DNA of 64,000 nucleotides from Streptomyces actuosus (GCF_016921115.1 NZ_JAFFZS010000022.1:1-64000); one strand, 5' to 3'. Shown: positions 17,941 to 26,647, counted from the first letter of the stretch. The notes: a model not told the origin generated them from the sequence alone. Numbers and translations: made by a program.

Positions 17941-18540
17941 CTACACGCGCGCCACGGCCTGGAGGGTGTCGAGGAAGGCGTGGTGAACGGGTCCGGGTGG
18001 GGCCGTGTGTACGCCGCCAGGGTGCGCTGGACAGGCGGGTCGGGGCGCGGCACCCGGCCCTCGACCCCGGGCGGCAGCAGATGGGCGGGCACCACGGCCG
18101 GCCCCACTCCGGCAGCCGTCAGCAGCGGCGCGGCGGCCGTCTGTTCGGTGCGTACGGCGGGACGGGCCTGGAACCCGGCCTCGGCGCAGACGTCGTCCAG
18201 CAACTCTGCGAGACCGTGGCCGCGTGCGTAGTGCACCCAACCGCGCTGGGCCAGGTCGGTGAGCGGCATCCGGTCGATCCGGTCGATCCATCGACGTACA
18301 CCGTCCCCTTCGGGGCTGCCGATGTCAGTCGACCCGTCGACCCGGGCCGGGGCTGGGACGGCCGTGGGCGGGTCCTCGTCCGCAGGGAGCACGATCACGA
18401 ACTCCTCGGTGCCGAGTTCACGGACCGGGGCGTCCCGGTCGGCCGGTACCGGCCCGGCCCGCGAGGTCCGAGCGGCCCTCCGCCATCGCCGTAGGCAGAG
18501 CCCGGCCGTGCGGGAACTCCAGTAGCCGGACCTGCACGGG
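17941..18540 (-). pseudogene. Degraded LysR-family regulator, effector-domain remnant with frameshifts
   Basis: On the minus strand, pieces of a LysR substrate-binding domain are readable in different frames: VQVRLLEFPHGRALPTAMAE then GRSDLA; after a frame change, PVPADRDAPVRELGTEEFVI continuing to DLAQRGWVHYARGHGLAELL and AAGVGPAVVPAHLLPPG; after another change, FLDTLQAVARV at the end. The DNA-binding N-terminus is absent and the fragment starts immediately after the stop of the DUF6585 gene. At least two frameshifts plus the N-terminal loss make it a pseudogene. Together with the convergent dehydrogenase tail it suggests a lost regulator/oxidoreductase locus. Confidence 0.6.
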
Positions 18541-18541
18541 A

Positions 18542-19279
18542 TCAGCTGACGGCCGCGGGCGCCGAACGGCGAAGGTGGTCCACCAAGGCGAGGAAGAGGA
18601 CGAAGTTGGGGATGTTCTTCACCGGCTTGCTCGACCAGGAGAGCCACTTGCCGGACTTCCGCAGCGCCACCCTGCCGTTGTCGACACGCACGTCCTCGAT
18701 CTCCGCCCAGGTCACGGCACCGCGCTTGGGTGTCGCGATACCGCCCCGGTTCAGGGAGACGTCGCCGAAAGTGAGCTGTTGACCCTCGTCCAGCATCCGG
18801 AGCATGCCCGGCAACTGGGCCGAGGCGATCTCCTGCTGGATGAACGGGCCCCAATTCTCGGGCTGGTCATAGAAGTTGGTGATCTTCCGGACCGTTCCAT
18901 CCTTCTTGTGCAGGGTGTACCGGTACATGGTGGCGGTGTGGAAGCCGTTGACGTACGTCTCCGTGACCTCTTGCAGTGCCATCATCGAGTCCCAGCGGAA
19001 CGCGGCCGCCCGCCCCTTGCGGTCGATCTCGATCAGCCCGTGCTCGAAGAAGTGCAGCCGCCGGGCAGCCGCCTTACGGGAGAAGTTGGGGGTCTGAAGC
19101 GCGATCCATACGAACCAGGCGGCGGGCAGTACGAAGATGAGCAGCCCGACGATGACCATGAAGACCAGGTTGCAGATCATTGCTATGCTCAGTCGCTTCG
19201 GCAGGACCGTGCCACGGAGCTGACCGAGGCCCTCGGCCGCGGCGAGGGTCGCTACGTCGTCGCGTATGTGGTCATCCAT
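18542..19279 (-). CDS. DUF6585-like membrane protein
   Basis: This protein of 245 residues has a short soluble start, a hydrophobic segment at about 31-62 (two closely spaced helices or one long hairpin: LSIAMICNLVFMVIVGLLIF, then PAAWFVWIAL), and a large cytoplasmic part with two beta-rich, PH-like halves. The first is near HFFEHGLIEIDRKGRAAAFR, the second near LTFGDVSLNRGGI with VTWAEIEDVRVDNGRVAL and KWLSW. This layout matches the DUF6585 family common in Streptomyces, whose function is unknown. The start is ATG 19279. It is divergent from the metallo-hydrolase gene, with a long inverted repeat between them. Confidence 0.7.
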   Translation of the reverse strand: MDDHIRDDVATLAAAEGLGQLRGTVLPKRLSIAMICNLVFMVIVGLLIFVLPAAWFVWIALQTPNFSRKAAARRLHFFEHGLIEIDRKGRAAAFRWDSMMALQEVTETYVNGFHTATMYRYTLHKKDGTVRKITNFYDQPENWGPFIQQEIASAQLPGMLRMLDEGQQLTFGDVSLNRGGIATPKRGAVTWAEIEDVRVDNGRVALRKSGKWLSWSSKPVKNIPNFVLFLALVDHLRRSAPAAVS

Positions 19280-19490
19280 GGGTTCGCTTCACTCTCGGCA
19301 GGGTGGGAAGACGGGCCTCGACGCCGGCGTCGCCCGGAACCCGCGTAGCGTACCGGACGGAGCCGGCCTGCTGATTCGCCCCTGCGCGATATCCGTCCGT
19401 CCCCGGTCCGGTGTGACGGTAGCGGAGCCTCACGGCTCGGATGACGCGGCCCGGCGACTCCCACGGTACGACGAAAGGACTCCCTGTGCG

Positions 19491-19523
19491 GAAGGTTCGA
19501 TACCTTCCGGGTATCGGACCTTC
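19491..19523. promoter_or_regulatory. Long imperfect inverted repeat upstream of the MBL-fold hydrolase
   Basis: Arms of 14 bp (19491-19504 and 19510-19523, 5-nt spacer) match at 13 of 14 positions; the core is CGATACC-ttccg-GGTATCG. The repeat ends 23 bp before the hydrolase start and lies between two divergent genes, so an operator is more likely than a terminator. Confidence 0.5.
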
Positions 19524-19546
19524 CAGACAGGTATTGGACACTCGGA

Positions 19547-20410
19547 TTGGTGCCGTCGGACGATGTCCGCATGCCACCTCTTCCCATGCCTTCCGCCTGG
19601 GCGGGACCTCTCCCTGAGGCCGCGCCGCCGTCCGACATGGCGTTGTTCCAATTGCCCACGGGAACCTATGAGACCAGGGCGGTCTTCGCTTTCAGAGGCG
19701 GCTCGTTCCGCGACAAGCGTCCTTTCGCAGCGACGTCGGTTCTGGTGCAGCACCCCAAGGGCGATCTGTTGATCGACGCCGGCTTCGGCTCTCAGGTCGA
19801 TGCGCATATGCAGGCTCTCCCGCGGATCGAGCGTGCTCCGCACCAGTTGGGCCACACCGTGAGCGAGCAGTTCGAGGCCAGCGGCTACGACCGAAGCAGG
19901 CTTCGCGGTGTGCTGGTGACGCACTCTCACTGGGATCACGTGAGTGGTCTCGACGATCTCCGCTTGCCGATCTGGATCAATGAAGGGGAACTGCAGTATG
20001 CGGGCCACGACAAAGGCGGACGAGTGTTCCGCGAGATCTCCGTCGATCACAAGATTCACCAGTACGCATTCAAGGATGGGCCCTATCTCGGCTTCTCGTC
20101 GAGCTACGACGTGTACGACGACGGCTCGGTTGTCGTCGTTCCCGCCGGAGGTCACACCACTGGGTCTGTGATTACGTTCGTCACTCTGCCGGGCGGCCGG
20201 CGGTATGCCTTCATCGGCGATCTGACCTGGCAACTCGATGCCATCGTCCGTCGCTCCGAGCGGCCGCTGATGATGCGTATGCTCGCCGACACCGATCCCA
20301 AGCTGGTACGCGAGGACATGCTCCGCATGATCGCCCTCGCGGGCGTCATGCGCATCGTCCCTTCACATGACGTCTCCGCATATGACGGGATCCCCCGGCT
20401 GCTCGACTGA
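19547..20410 (+). CDS. Metallo-beta-lactamase-fold hydrolase (lactonase-like)
   Basis: This enzyme is up to 287 residues long. The MBL motif THSHWDH gives His126, His128, Asp130 and His131; further probable metal ligands lie in AGGHTTGS and FIGDLTW, with PSHDVS near the end. The overall pattern resembles N-acyl-homoserine-lactonase-like and related hydrolases, which bind two zinc ions. The substrate is not predictable. GTG 19547 is the longest start; ATG 19571 and ATG 19637 are alternatives, and none has a strong Shine-Dalgarno. No signal peptide is present, so it is cytoplasmic. Codon use is slightly less GC-rich than its neighbours. The upstream inverted repeat suggests local control. Confidence 0.8.
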   Translation: MVPSDDVRMPPLPMPSAWAGPLPEAAPPSDMALFQLPTGTYETRAVFAFRGGSFRDKRPFAATSVLVQHPKGDLLIDAGFGSQVDAHMQALPRIERAPHQLGHTVSEQFEASGYDRSRLRGVLVTHSHWDHVSGLDDLRLPIWINEGELQYAGHDKGGRVFREISVDHKIHQYAFKDGPYLGFSSSYDVYDDGSVVVVPAGGHTTGSVITFVTLPGGRRYAFIGDLTWQLDAIVRRSERPLMMRMLADTDPKLVREDMLRMIALAGVMRIVPSHDVSAYDGIPRLLD

Positions 20411-20460
20411 TCGGCGCCGGTTTCGAAGCGCTCGGTTCCCAACTCTTCCGTGTGCGGTTC

Positions 20461-21276
20461 TCAGTCCCAGTGGTGGACCCAGGTGCGCCGCCCGAGGACT
20501 TCGTGGACGGCGTAGTCGTCCAGAGCACCGTGACGGCGCCGGGCGAGGCCGTCCGGGCAGAAGGCGGCGTGCTCGGCTGCCACCGCCTCCGCGTGTCCAG
20601 TGGTGGTGGGCGGCGCGGCGACCGAGAGGACAAGCCGGTCCGCGGTGAGTGCCACGACCCGGGTACCGAAGCGCTCCTCCCAACTGCGCAGGACGGCACT
20701 GAGGGCACCGGGGTCGTCCTCGTGGTTGAGCGAACCGGACCAGCCGATGGCCGCGGGTATGTCGGCGTTGCGGTCGGTGGGCACCAGGGCGAGGCGGGGC
20801 TCTTTCAGGCTGGAGCCGTGTCCTGTCAGGGCGTCGGCGATCTCGGCTGCCTGCGTGTCGGGATCGGCGTCGGGCGGCACCGCCCCGGCGAGCCCCGGCC
20901 ATGCTGCGTCGAAGGGAGCCTGCCTCCCGCCGACCTGCTTCTCCCGGGTCTGCTCCCACAGGCGGGCCAGCACCTCGTCGGTGCCCAAGTCCTCCGGACA
21001 GGACAGGTTTCCACACATCAGGTCCCAGTTCCCCGGGTCGCCCGACGGGCCGCCGACGTCCACCAGTACCGGCACGAGGCCCGCCGCTCGGCGCGCGGCC
21101 CCCTGCGCGGACCACTGCCCGGGCACGGCGCGCGTGTCGGCCAGCCACATCAGCGGATCCGGCCAGGGGCCCTGATACGTCTCATCGAGCAGCCTCCCCG
21201 CCGGGAGGTCGAGGCCGAGGGTCCGGCCGCTCGGGTCGGTCGCGAGTCGGGGCAGGTTGTTCGTGTCCGTCACCAT
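20461..21276 (-). CDS. DUF4253 domain-containing protein
   Basis: This is a soluble protein of 271 residues. The C-terminal half matches the DUF4253 pattern: LALVPTDRNADIPAAIGWSG, LSAVLRSWEERFGTRVVALT, then LVLSVAAPPTTTGHAEAVAA and a final YAVHEVLGRRTWVHHWD. The family function is unknown; members occur in Actinobacteria and in neighbourhoods of toxin/immunity genes. The start is ATG 21276 (MVTDTNNLPRL); an upstream in-frame start at 21318 would add 14 residues. It is convergent with the MBL-fold gene and upstream of an IS3 scrap and the polymorphic toxin. Confidence 0.75.
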   Translation of the reverse strand: MVTDTNNLPRLATDPSGRTLGLDLPAGRLLDETYQGPWPDPLMWLADTRAVPGQWSAQGAARRAAGLVPVLVDVGGPSGDPGNWDLMCGNLSCPEDLGTDEVLARLWEQTREKQVGGRQAPFDAAWPGLAGAVPPDADPDTQAAEIADALTGHGSSLKEPRLALVPTDRNADIPAAIGWSGSLNHEDDPGALSAVLRSWEERFGTRVVALTADRLVLSVAAPPTTTGHAEAVAAEHAAFCPDGLARRRHGALDDYAVHEVLGRRTWVHHWD

Positions 21277-21530
21277 GCGATGACAGTAGAGGCAGGGGAC
21301 GACACGGCGGAACACCAACCCGAGCCCGCCGGGACCGGGTCACCTGCGGCGGACGGTGGCGCTGGGGCACCGTTTCCCGTGAGTCGCCGACCACCACCGC
21401 CGGTACGGCGTGAAGCGGCTGAGGACCCGTCCCGGGCCGCTCCCTTTCCAGCTGCTCCCACTGGCGGGCGACGGCCGCGGAGCGAGTCGTCCTCGAGGCG
21501 GCCGGTGCCCTCCTCGCCGCCCGGCTACGG

Positions 21531-21592
21531 GCCGTGCACCGCGAGTCGGACGGCACCCACGGCGTCCTCGGTGTCAGCGCCGAACCGCACAG
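21531..21592 (+). mobile_element. IS3-family transposase OrfB scrap
   Basis: A short stretch reads RAVHRESDGTHGVLGV, the HTH_21-type start of the IS3 OrfB catalytic half (compare the near-identical VVHRESDGTHGVPG at 61.9 kb). The rest of the element and its terminal repeats are gone. It lies in a 490-bp gene-free interval (21277-21766) directly upstream of the polymorphic toxin gene; nothing else was recognised there. Confidence 0.55.
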
Positions 21593-21766
21593 CCCCCGAA
21601 CGAGATCACCGACTGGCCGTCGATACGGCACTGCAGCGGGCGTGACCTCATGACCAGCGGTAACGGCTTACGGTGTCCGTGACCACGCGCGCAAAGCGCA
21701 AGCAAAACACGGCAGTTCTGCTGCCAGGGGGAGCGGGCCCTCGCGGGCTCGCGCCGTGAGGAACGC

Positions 21767-23596
21767 ATGTATCAGCACGTCAAACAGAAGATGCTCACCC
21801 TGCTCACGATCCTGTGTCTGGTCGTGGGCGCGGGCGCCGGATCGGCCGCGGCGGCCGAGCGGCCTGAGCGCGAACCCACCCTGCTCGAGATCATCGCGCG
21901 GGTGGAGCAGTACTCGAAGTGTGGGCAGCTGCCGCTGCTGGAGCGGCTGCGATGCCGCAAGGACTTCGCCCTCAAGTCCGCCGAGCTCGGACTCGCCGTC
22001 GGTGCGTACCTCTACGTCTTCCGGGAGGCGATGACGGACGGCGGCGCCTCGTTCACCGAGGTGAACAAGGAGCTCGGCGTCCTCCACAAGCAGCTCAAGC
22101 CCCTCCTGACCCAAGCCGACCAGGAGGCGGACCCCGAGCGGCGGCGGGCGATATTCAAGCAGGTCGTCACCACCTACAAGGCTGCCGAGCCGCACATCGA
22201 CAAGTTCCGCACCAACCTCGTGAAGGCGTCACGTGTGCTCGGCACCTCCAACGAGTCTGCCGAACTCCTCACCGTCCTCGCCGTGATGCTGGGGGACTAC
22301 TTCCCGGAGCCGAAGCCGGTGGAGCCGTTGCCGGACACTCCCACCTGGGACATCTGGGCGGACCTGAAGGACATGGGCAAGGCCCTTGACCAGATCAACG
22401 CGGGCTTTGCCCAGATGAACCGCGGTCTCGACGACATGAACGCGGCCATGGTCCAGGTCAACGACAGCATCGACGGGATCAACAAGGGCCTGGCGCGGGC
22501 CAACCGCGGCATGGACCAGCTCAACAAGGGCGTCCGCCAGGCGAACGACGCCCTGGGGCAGACGAACAAGGCCGTCAAGGCCATGAACAAGGCCGCCGAT
22601 CGCATCCGCGAAGTGCCCGAATTCGACTTCGACTTCTCGCACGTCGCCGAGAAGGCCGGAGTGAACCAGACCCCGCCCGAGGTGCTCGCTGCCCAGGACC
22701 GCCGGATGGGCATGGTGCTCGACCTGCTGCCCGGCATCAGCGACGGCAAGGGCGTGATGGAGGCTCTCACCGGGAAGGACCTCGCCACCGGCGAGAAGCT
22801 GAGCCCCGTGGACCGGGCCCTCGGCGCGGTCGTCGTGCTGCGCTGGCTCAAGACCGGCGGCAAGCTCGACCCCGACGACATCCGCAGGGCCCAGCGACGC
22901 AGCAAGTGCGACAGCTTCCCGGCCGGCACGCAGGTGCTGATGGCGAACGGTTCCACCAAGCCGATCGAGGACGTACAGGTGGGCGACGCGGTCCTGGCCA
23001 CCGACCCTGCCTCGGGTACCACCGGCGGCCGCCGGGTCGACGACACGATCCGCACGCCCGACGACCGGGACTTCACCGGCATCACCCTCGACGCCGCCGT
23101 CGGCGGAGGCTCCCTCACCGCCACCGACCACCACCCCTTCTGGACGCGGAACCGCGGGCAGTGGACCCACGCCGCGGACCTGAACGCGGGGGACACCCTC
23201 CGCACCCCGGACGGCGCCACCGCCCGGATCCGGCAGGTCACCCACTGGAAGACCCTCCAGCCGGCCCACAACCTGACCGTCAACGACCTGCACACCTACT
23301 ATGTGCTGGCCGGTACGACGCCCGTGCTCGTCCACAACGCCTCGTGCGACTTCATCCCCGGTGAGATCCCCGACGCCGCGGACATCGACCGCGGCTCGCT
23401 GGTGAAGCTGAGGGAGAAGCAGCTGGAGAAGGCCCTCAAGAGCCTCGACGAGGATCCGCACGGCTTCAAGGCCGACTGGGTCGGAACGAACATGGTCTCC
23501 AGGTTCGACGCGATGCGCGACGGTGACAGTCGGATCATTCTCGTGAGCAAGGACGGCAGGATCTTGGTTCCGACGAATTACAGGTACCGGCCATGA
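21767..23596 (+). CDS. Secreted polymorphic toxin: coiled-coil stalk, Hint autoprocessing domain, C-terminal toxin tip
   Basis: This is a 609-residue protein. It has a signal peptide of about 1-30 (MLTLLTILCLVVGAGAGSAA) and a helical N-terminal region. A heptad array at residues ~212-278 has Asn recurring at one heptad position. A linker follows, then a Hint (hedgehog/intein) domain from Cys381 (CDSFPAGTQVLMANGSTKPI, with TDHHPFWT and LTVNDLHTYYVLAGTTPVLV) ending in HNAS. After Cys527 comes an unrecognised 83-residue tip (through LVKLREKQLEKALKSLDEDP and ending LVPTNYRYRP). Hint domains release C-terminal toxins of polymorphic systems by self-cleavage, so the tip is the probable effector. ATG 21767 follows GAGGAA. 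The next gene overlaps by 4 nt and is the likely immunity gene. The activity of the tip is unknown. Confidence 0.85.
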   Translation: MYQHVKQKMLTLLTILCLVVGAGAGSAAAAERPEREPTLLEIIARVEQYSKCGQLPLLERLRCRKDFALKSAELGLAVGAYLYVFREAMTDGGASFTEVNKELGVLHKQLKPLLTQADQEADPERRRAIFKQVVTTYKAAEPHIDKFRTNLVKASRVLGTSNESAELLTVLAVMLGDYFPEPKPVEPLPDTPTWDIWADLKDMGKALDQINAGFAQMNRGLDDMNAAMVQVNDSIDGINKGLARANRGMDQLNKGVRQANDALGQTNKAVKAMNKAADRIREVPEFDFDFSHVAEKAGVNQTPPEVLAAQDRRMGMVLDLLPGISDGKGVMEALTGKDLATGEKLSPVDRALGAVVVLRWLKTGGKLDPDDIRRAQRRSKCDSFPAGTQVLMANGSTKPIEDVQVGDAVLATDPASGTTGGRRVDDTIRTPDDRDFTGITLDAAVGGGSLTATDHHPFWTRNRGQWTHAADLNAGDTLRTPDGATARIRQVTHWKTLQPAHNLTVNDLHTYYVLAGTTPVLVHNASCDFIPGEIPDAADIDRGSLVKLREKQLEKALKSLDEDPHGFKADWVGTNMVSRFDAMRDGDSRIILVSKDGRILVPTNYRYRP

Positions 23597-24012
23597 GCGC
23601 GTTCCGCGTGTACCTGCGCGTAGTCAGTGAAACCCTGCAACCGGAAGAGATCTCTCGACGGTTGGGAAGGGACCCCGACGAGTCGACGATGATCGGCAGC
23701 CGCAGGCGCCCCCAGTCGCCGTTGCGGTCCCACTCGACCTGGATCCGGCACGCAGGCCGCGCCAGACCGGAGGACCTGGAGCCGGTGATCCTCTCCTGGG
23801 GCCCGGCCTTCGCGGCGTCCCTCGGCCGCCTCGCCGACTCGGGCGAGGCGGCCGTCAGGCTGGAGATCGTCCAGGAGATCCGCGACCTCGACGACCCGCA
23901 GCAGAAGGGAATCTGCCTCGGCGCCGACCTGCTGTGCTGGCTCGGCACCGCCCGGGCGTCCCTCGACATCGACCAGTACATCTACCACGACTGCCCCGAC
24001 CCCACCCCGTAG
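23593..24012 (+). CDS. DUF4279 immunity-type protein
   Basis: This is a soluble protein of 139 residues. The N-terminal pattern (FRVYLRVVSETLQPEEISRR, LGRDPDES, then SHSTWIRH) and the acidic/Trp/Cys-containing second half (KGICLGADLLCWLGTARASL, IDQYIYHDCPD) fit the DUF4279 family, repeatedly predicted as immunity proteins next to polymorphic toxins. ATG 23593 overlaps the toxin stop codon (ATGA), so the two are translationally coupled, as expected when a cell must neutralise its own toxin. A strong terminator follows. The assignment of immunity role is inference from family and context. Confidence 0.8.
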   Translation: MSAFRVYLRVVSETLQPEEISRRLGRDPDESTMIGSRRRPQSPLRSHSTWIRHAGRARPEDLEPVILSWGPAFAASLGRLADSGEAAVRLEIVQEIRDLDDPQQKGICLGADLLCWLGTARASLDIDQYIYHDCPDPTP

Positions 24013-24037
24013 CCCCCGGCTCCCGTGAGCCGTGGCC

Positions 24038-24081
24038 ACCGGCGAGGCCCCACCAGGCGCACCTGGTGGGGCCTCGCCGGT
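24038..24081 (+). terminator. Terminator of the toxin/immunity operon
   Basis: A perfect 20-bp stem (arms 24038-24057 and 24062-24081, 4-nt loop) begins 26 nt after the immunity gene stop. It is among the strongest hairpins in the window and separates this operon from the convergent glycerol kinase gene. The remaining bases to 24290 hold nothing recognised. Confidence 0.9.
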
Positions 24082-24290
24082 CCCGAGCCCATCCCACGCG
24101 GTAGCGGCACGCCACGGCGATGACGAGCCGCGCCGTGGCGAAGGCGTCGAGACGGCTCGGTGCCGGGCGCCGGCGGCTTCGCGCCACCCGCCCGGCCCGC
24201 TTCACGGCCCGCTCGCGGTCGGCTCGGCGCCGGCCAGGCCGCCCGTGAGGCGTCGGTTGCCGGGCTGCCGGATGCGTCGGCGGTCAGGTT

Positions 24291-25805
24291 TCACGAGCGT
24301 CTCGGCGACTGGATCCACCCCAGGGACCGCTCGACGGCCCGCTTCCAGTTGTCGTATTCCTGCTCCCGCCGTTCCGGGTCCATGGCCGGCAGCCACTGGG
24401 CGGCCCGGTGCCAGTTGTGGCGCAGGACCTCCAGGTCCGGCCAGTAGCCCGCCGCGAGACCGGCGGCGTAGGCGGCGCCGAGAGAGACCGTCTCGGCGAC
24501 CAGGGGCCGGACGACGGGAACATCGAGCACGTCGGCCAGGAACTGCATGAGCAGGTTGTCGGACGTCATGCCCCCATCGACCTTGAGCTGCGTCAGGGCC
24601 AGCGCGGAATCGGCGTTCATGGCGTCGACGACCTCCCGCGTCTGCCAGCCGGTGGCCTCCAGGACGGCGCGGGCCAGGTGGCCCGCGGTGATGTACGAGG
24701 TGAGGCCGACGATGACACCGCGGGCGTCACTGCGCCAGTGGGGTGCGAACAGACCGGAGAACGCCGGGACGATGTAGCAGCCGCCGTTGTCCTCGACCGT
24801 GCGCGCCAGGGTCTCTATCTCGGGAGCGCTGTTGATCAGCCCCAGACGGTCCCGGAACCACTGGACCAGCGAGCCCGTGACGGCGATCGGGCCCTCCAGA
24901 GCGTAGACGGCGGGCTGATCCGCGATCTTGTAGGCGACGGTGGTGAGCAGGCCGTGCCGGGACCTGACGACGTCCGTACCGGTGTTCATCAGCAGGAAGC
25001 TGCCGGTCCCGTAGGTGCACTTCGCCGCGCCGGGCGAGAAGCAGGTCTGTCCGAACAGCGCCGCCTGCTGATCGCCGAGGGCGGCCGTGATCCGTACGCC
25101 GGGCAGCAGTGAGCGGGCCTCGCCGTAGTCCTCGGCGGAGGGCCGGATCTCCGGCAGCATCTGGCGCGGGACGCCGAAGAACTCCATCAGCTCCGCGTCC
25201 CAGGCCAGCGTCCGCATGTCGATCAGCATGGTGCGGCTGGCGTTGGTCGCGTCGGTGATGTGCAGGCCGCCGTCCGTTCCACCGGTGAGGTTCCAGATCA
25301 GCCAGCTCTCCATCGTGCCGAACAGCACCTCGCCGTCCCGGGCACGCTGCTCCAGCCCGTCGACGTGGTCGAAGAGCCAGCGGATCCGCGGCGCGGAGAA
25401 GTAGGTCGAGGGAGGAAGGCAGCAGCGTTCGAGGAAGAACTCGTCCCCGGGCCGGTTTCTGAGGTCGTCGACGAGCTCAGCGGTGCGGGTGTCCTGCCAC
25501 ACGATCGCCCTGCCCAGCGGAGTGCCGGTCCGCCGGTCCCAGAGCACGGTCGTCTCGCGCTGGTTGGCGATCCCGACGGCGGCGATCTGCCGGGCGTCCA
25601 TGCCGACGTCGGACAGCGCCTCGGGCACCACGCGCTGAAGGTTGCGCCAGATCTCGACGGCGTCGTGCTCGACCCAGCCGGGACGGGGGAAGTACTGGCG
25701 GTGCTCGCGCTGGGCGACGGACACCAGCCGCCCGCGGTGGTCGAACAGGATGCATCGGGTGGAGGTGGTGCCCTGGTCGATGGACATCACATACCGTGCA
25801 ACCAT
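24291..25805 (-). CDS. glpK: Glycerol kinase
   Basis: This 504-residue cytoplasmic enzyme phosphorylates glycerol to sn-glycerol 3-phosphate with ATP (FGGY kinase family). The N-terminal phosphate loop SIDQGTTSTRCILFD is intact. Other family elements are PGWVEHDAVEIW, GIANQRETTVLWDR, IVWQDTRTAELV, the second ATP site region TYGTGSFLLMNTG, YALEGPIAVTGSLVQWFRDR and the C-terminal VDGGMTSDNLLMQF. The length is standard. The start is ATG 25805 with GGAAGG about 16 nt upstream and a closer AGG. It lies 41 nt downstream of the IclR gene on the same strand, implying co-transcription. No facilitator or glycerol-3-phosphate dehydrogenase is adjacent. Confidence 0.95.
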   Translation of the reverse strand: MVARYVMSIDQGTTSTRCILFDHRGRLVSVAQREHRQYFPRPGWVEHDAVEIWRNLQRVVPEALSDVGMDARQIAAVGIANQRETTVLWDRRTGTPLGRAIVWQDTRTAELVDDLRNRPGDEFFLERCCLPPSTYFSAPRIRWLFDHVDGLEQRARDGEVLFGTMESWLIWNLTGGTDGGLHITDATNASRTMLIDMRTLAWDAELMEFFGVPRQMLPEIRPSAEDYGEARSLLPGVRITAALGDQQAALFGQTCFSPGAAKCTYGTGSFLLMNTGTDVVRSRHGLLTTVAYKIADQPAVYALEGPIAVTGSLVQWFRDRLGLINSAPEIETLARTVEDNGGCYIVPAFSGLFAPHWRSDARGVIVGLTSYITAGHLARAVLEATGWQTREVVDAMNADSALALTQLKVDGGMTSDNLLMQFLADVLDVPVVRPLVAETVSLGAAYAAGLAAGYWPDLEVLRHNWHRAAQWLPAMDPERREQEYDNWKRAVERSLGWIQSPRRS

Positions 25806-25846
25806 GATCGGACCTGCCTTCCGATGCTTGGCGGAGCCGCCGGGTC

Positions 25847-26614
25847 CTACCAGCGGGCCGCGCCCAGGTCTCTGGAGATCGCCCGTGCGGCCTCCCGGAG
25901 CAACGTGATCAGGGGCGGCTGGGGCCGGCCCTTGGTGTCACAGATCCGTTCCATGGGTCCGGACACGCCGATCGCGCCCACCACGAGCCCGCCGTGGGCC
26001 CGGATCGGCGCGGCGATTCCGGCGTCCCCCATGCTCATCTCCTGCGTTTCGGCGCCCCAGCCGAGCTCCCGGATCTCGCCGAGGGCCCGGTTGAGGTCCT
26101 CCGGGAGTACCAGGGTGTGCCGGGTGTACGCCTCCAGTTCGGCCGTCAGCAGCGGCTCGACCGGTGCGGCTCCGAAGGCCAGCAGGACCTTGCCGAGCGA
26201 GGAGGCGTGCAGCGGGAGCAGCGCGCCCACGTCCAGGGTCTGGAAGGTGTCGTCCGGCCGGAAGACGTGGTGCACGATGAGCACCTTGCCTTCCAGCGGC
26301 GTGCCCAGGCGGACGGCCTCTCCGCTGCGGGCGGCCAGGGCGTCGGCCCAGTTGAGGGAGCGCGACCGGAGTTCGTTGACGTCCAGGTAACTGGTGCCGA
26401 GATGGAGCAGAGCGGCCCCCAGCTGGTACTTCCCGGTCGTCGCGTCCTGCTCGACGAAGTCCACGTGCTGCAGCGTGCGCAGGATCCCGTGAGCCGTGCC
26501 CTTGGCCAGCCCGAGTGACGACGCCACCTCGCCCAGCGCCAGGCGACGCGGACCGGCGGCGAGCAGGCGCAGGATCGCGGCTGCTCGTTCTATGGACTGC
26601 ACAGGGCCGACCAT
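25847..26614 (-). CDS. IclR-family regulator, probable control of glycerol use
   Basis: This is a 255-residue regulator with an N-terminal winged helix (QSIERAAAILRLLAAGPRRL, then VASSLGLAKGTAHGILRTLQ) and a C-terminal IclR effector domain (LPLHASSLGKVLLAF, HTLVLPEDLNRALGEIRELG, GIAAPIRAHGGLVVGAIGVS). In Streptomyces the glycerol operon is controlled by the IclR-type protein GylR, so placement directly upstream of glycerol kinase strongly suggests the same job with glycerol or glycerol 3-phosphate as effector. ATG 26614 is used; the very long in-frame upstream extension is not coding. Two 12-bp direct repeats lie 34-65 bp upstream of the start and may be its binding sites. Confidence 0.88.
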   Translation of the reverse strand: MVGPVQSIERAAAILRLLAAGPRRLALGEVASSLGLAKGTAHGILRTLQHVDFVEQDATTGKYQLGAALLHLGTSYLDVNELRSRSLNWADALAARSGEAVRLGTPLEGKVLIVHHVFRPDDTFQTLDVGALLPLHASSLGKVLLAFGAAPVEPLLTAELEAYTRHTLVLPEDLNRALGEIRELGWGAETQEMSMGDAGIAAPIRAHGGLVVGAIGVSGPMERICDTKGRPQPPLITLLREAARAISRDLGAARW

Positions 26615-26647
26615 GACTCGATCGTACGACCGGCGTGCCGGTTCGGG

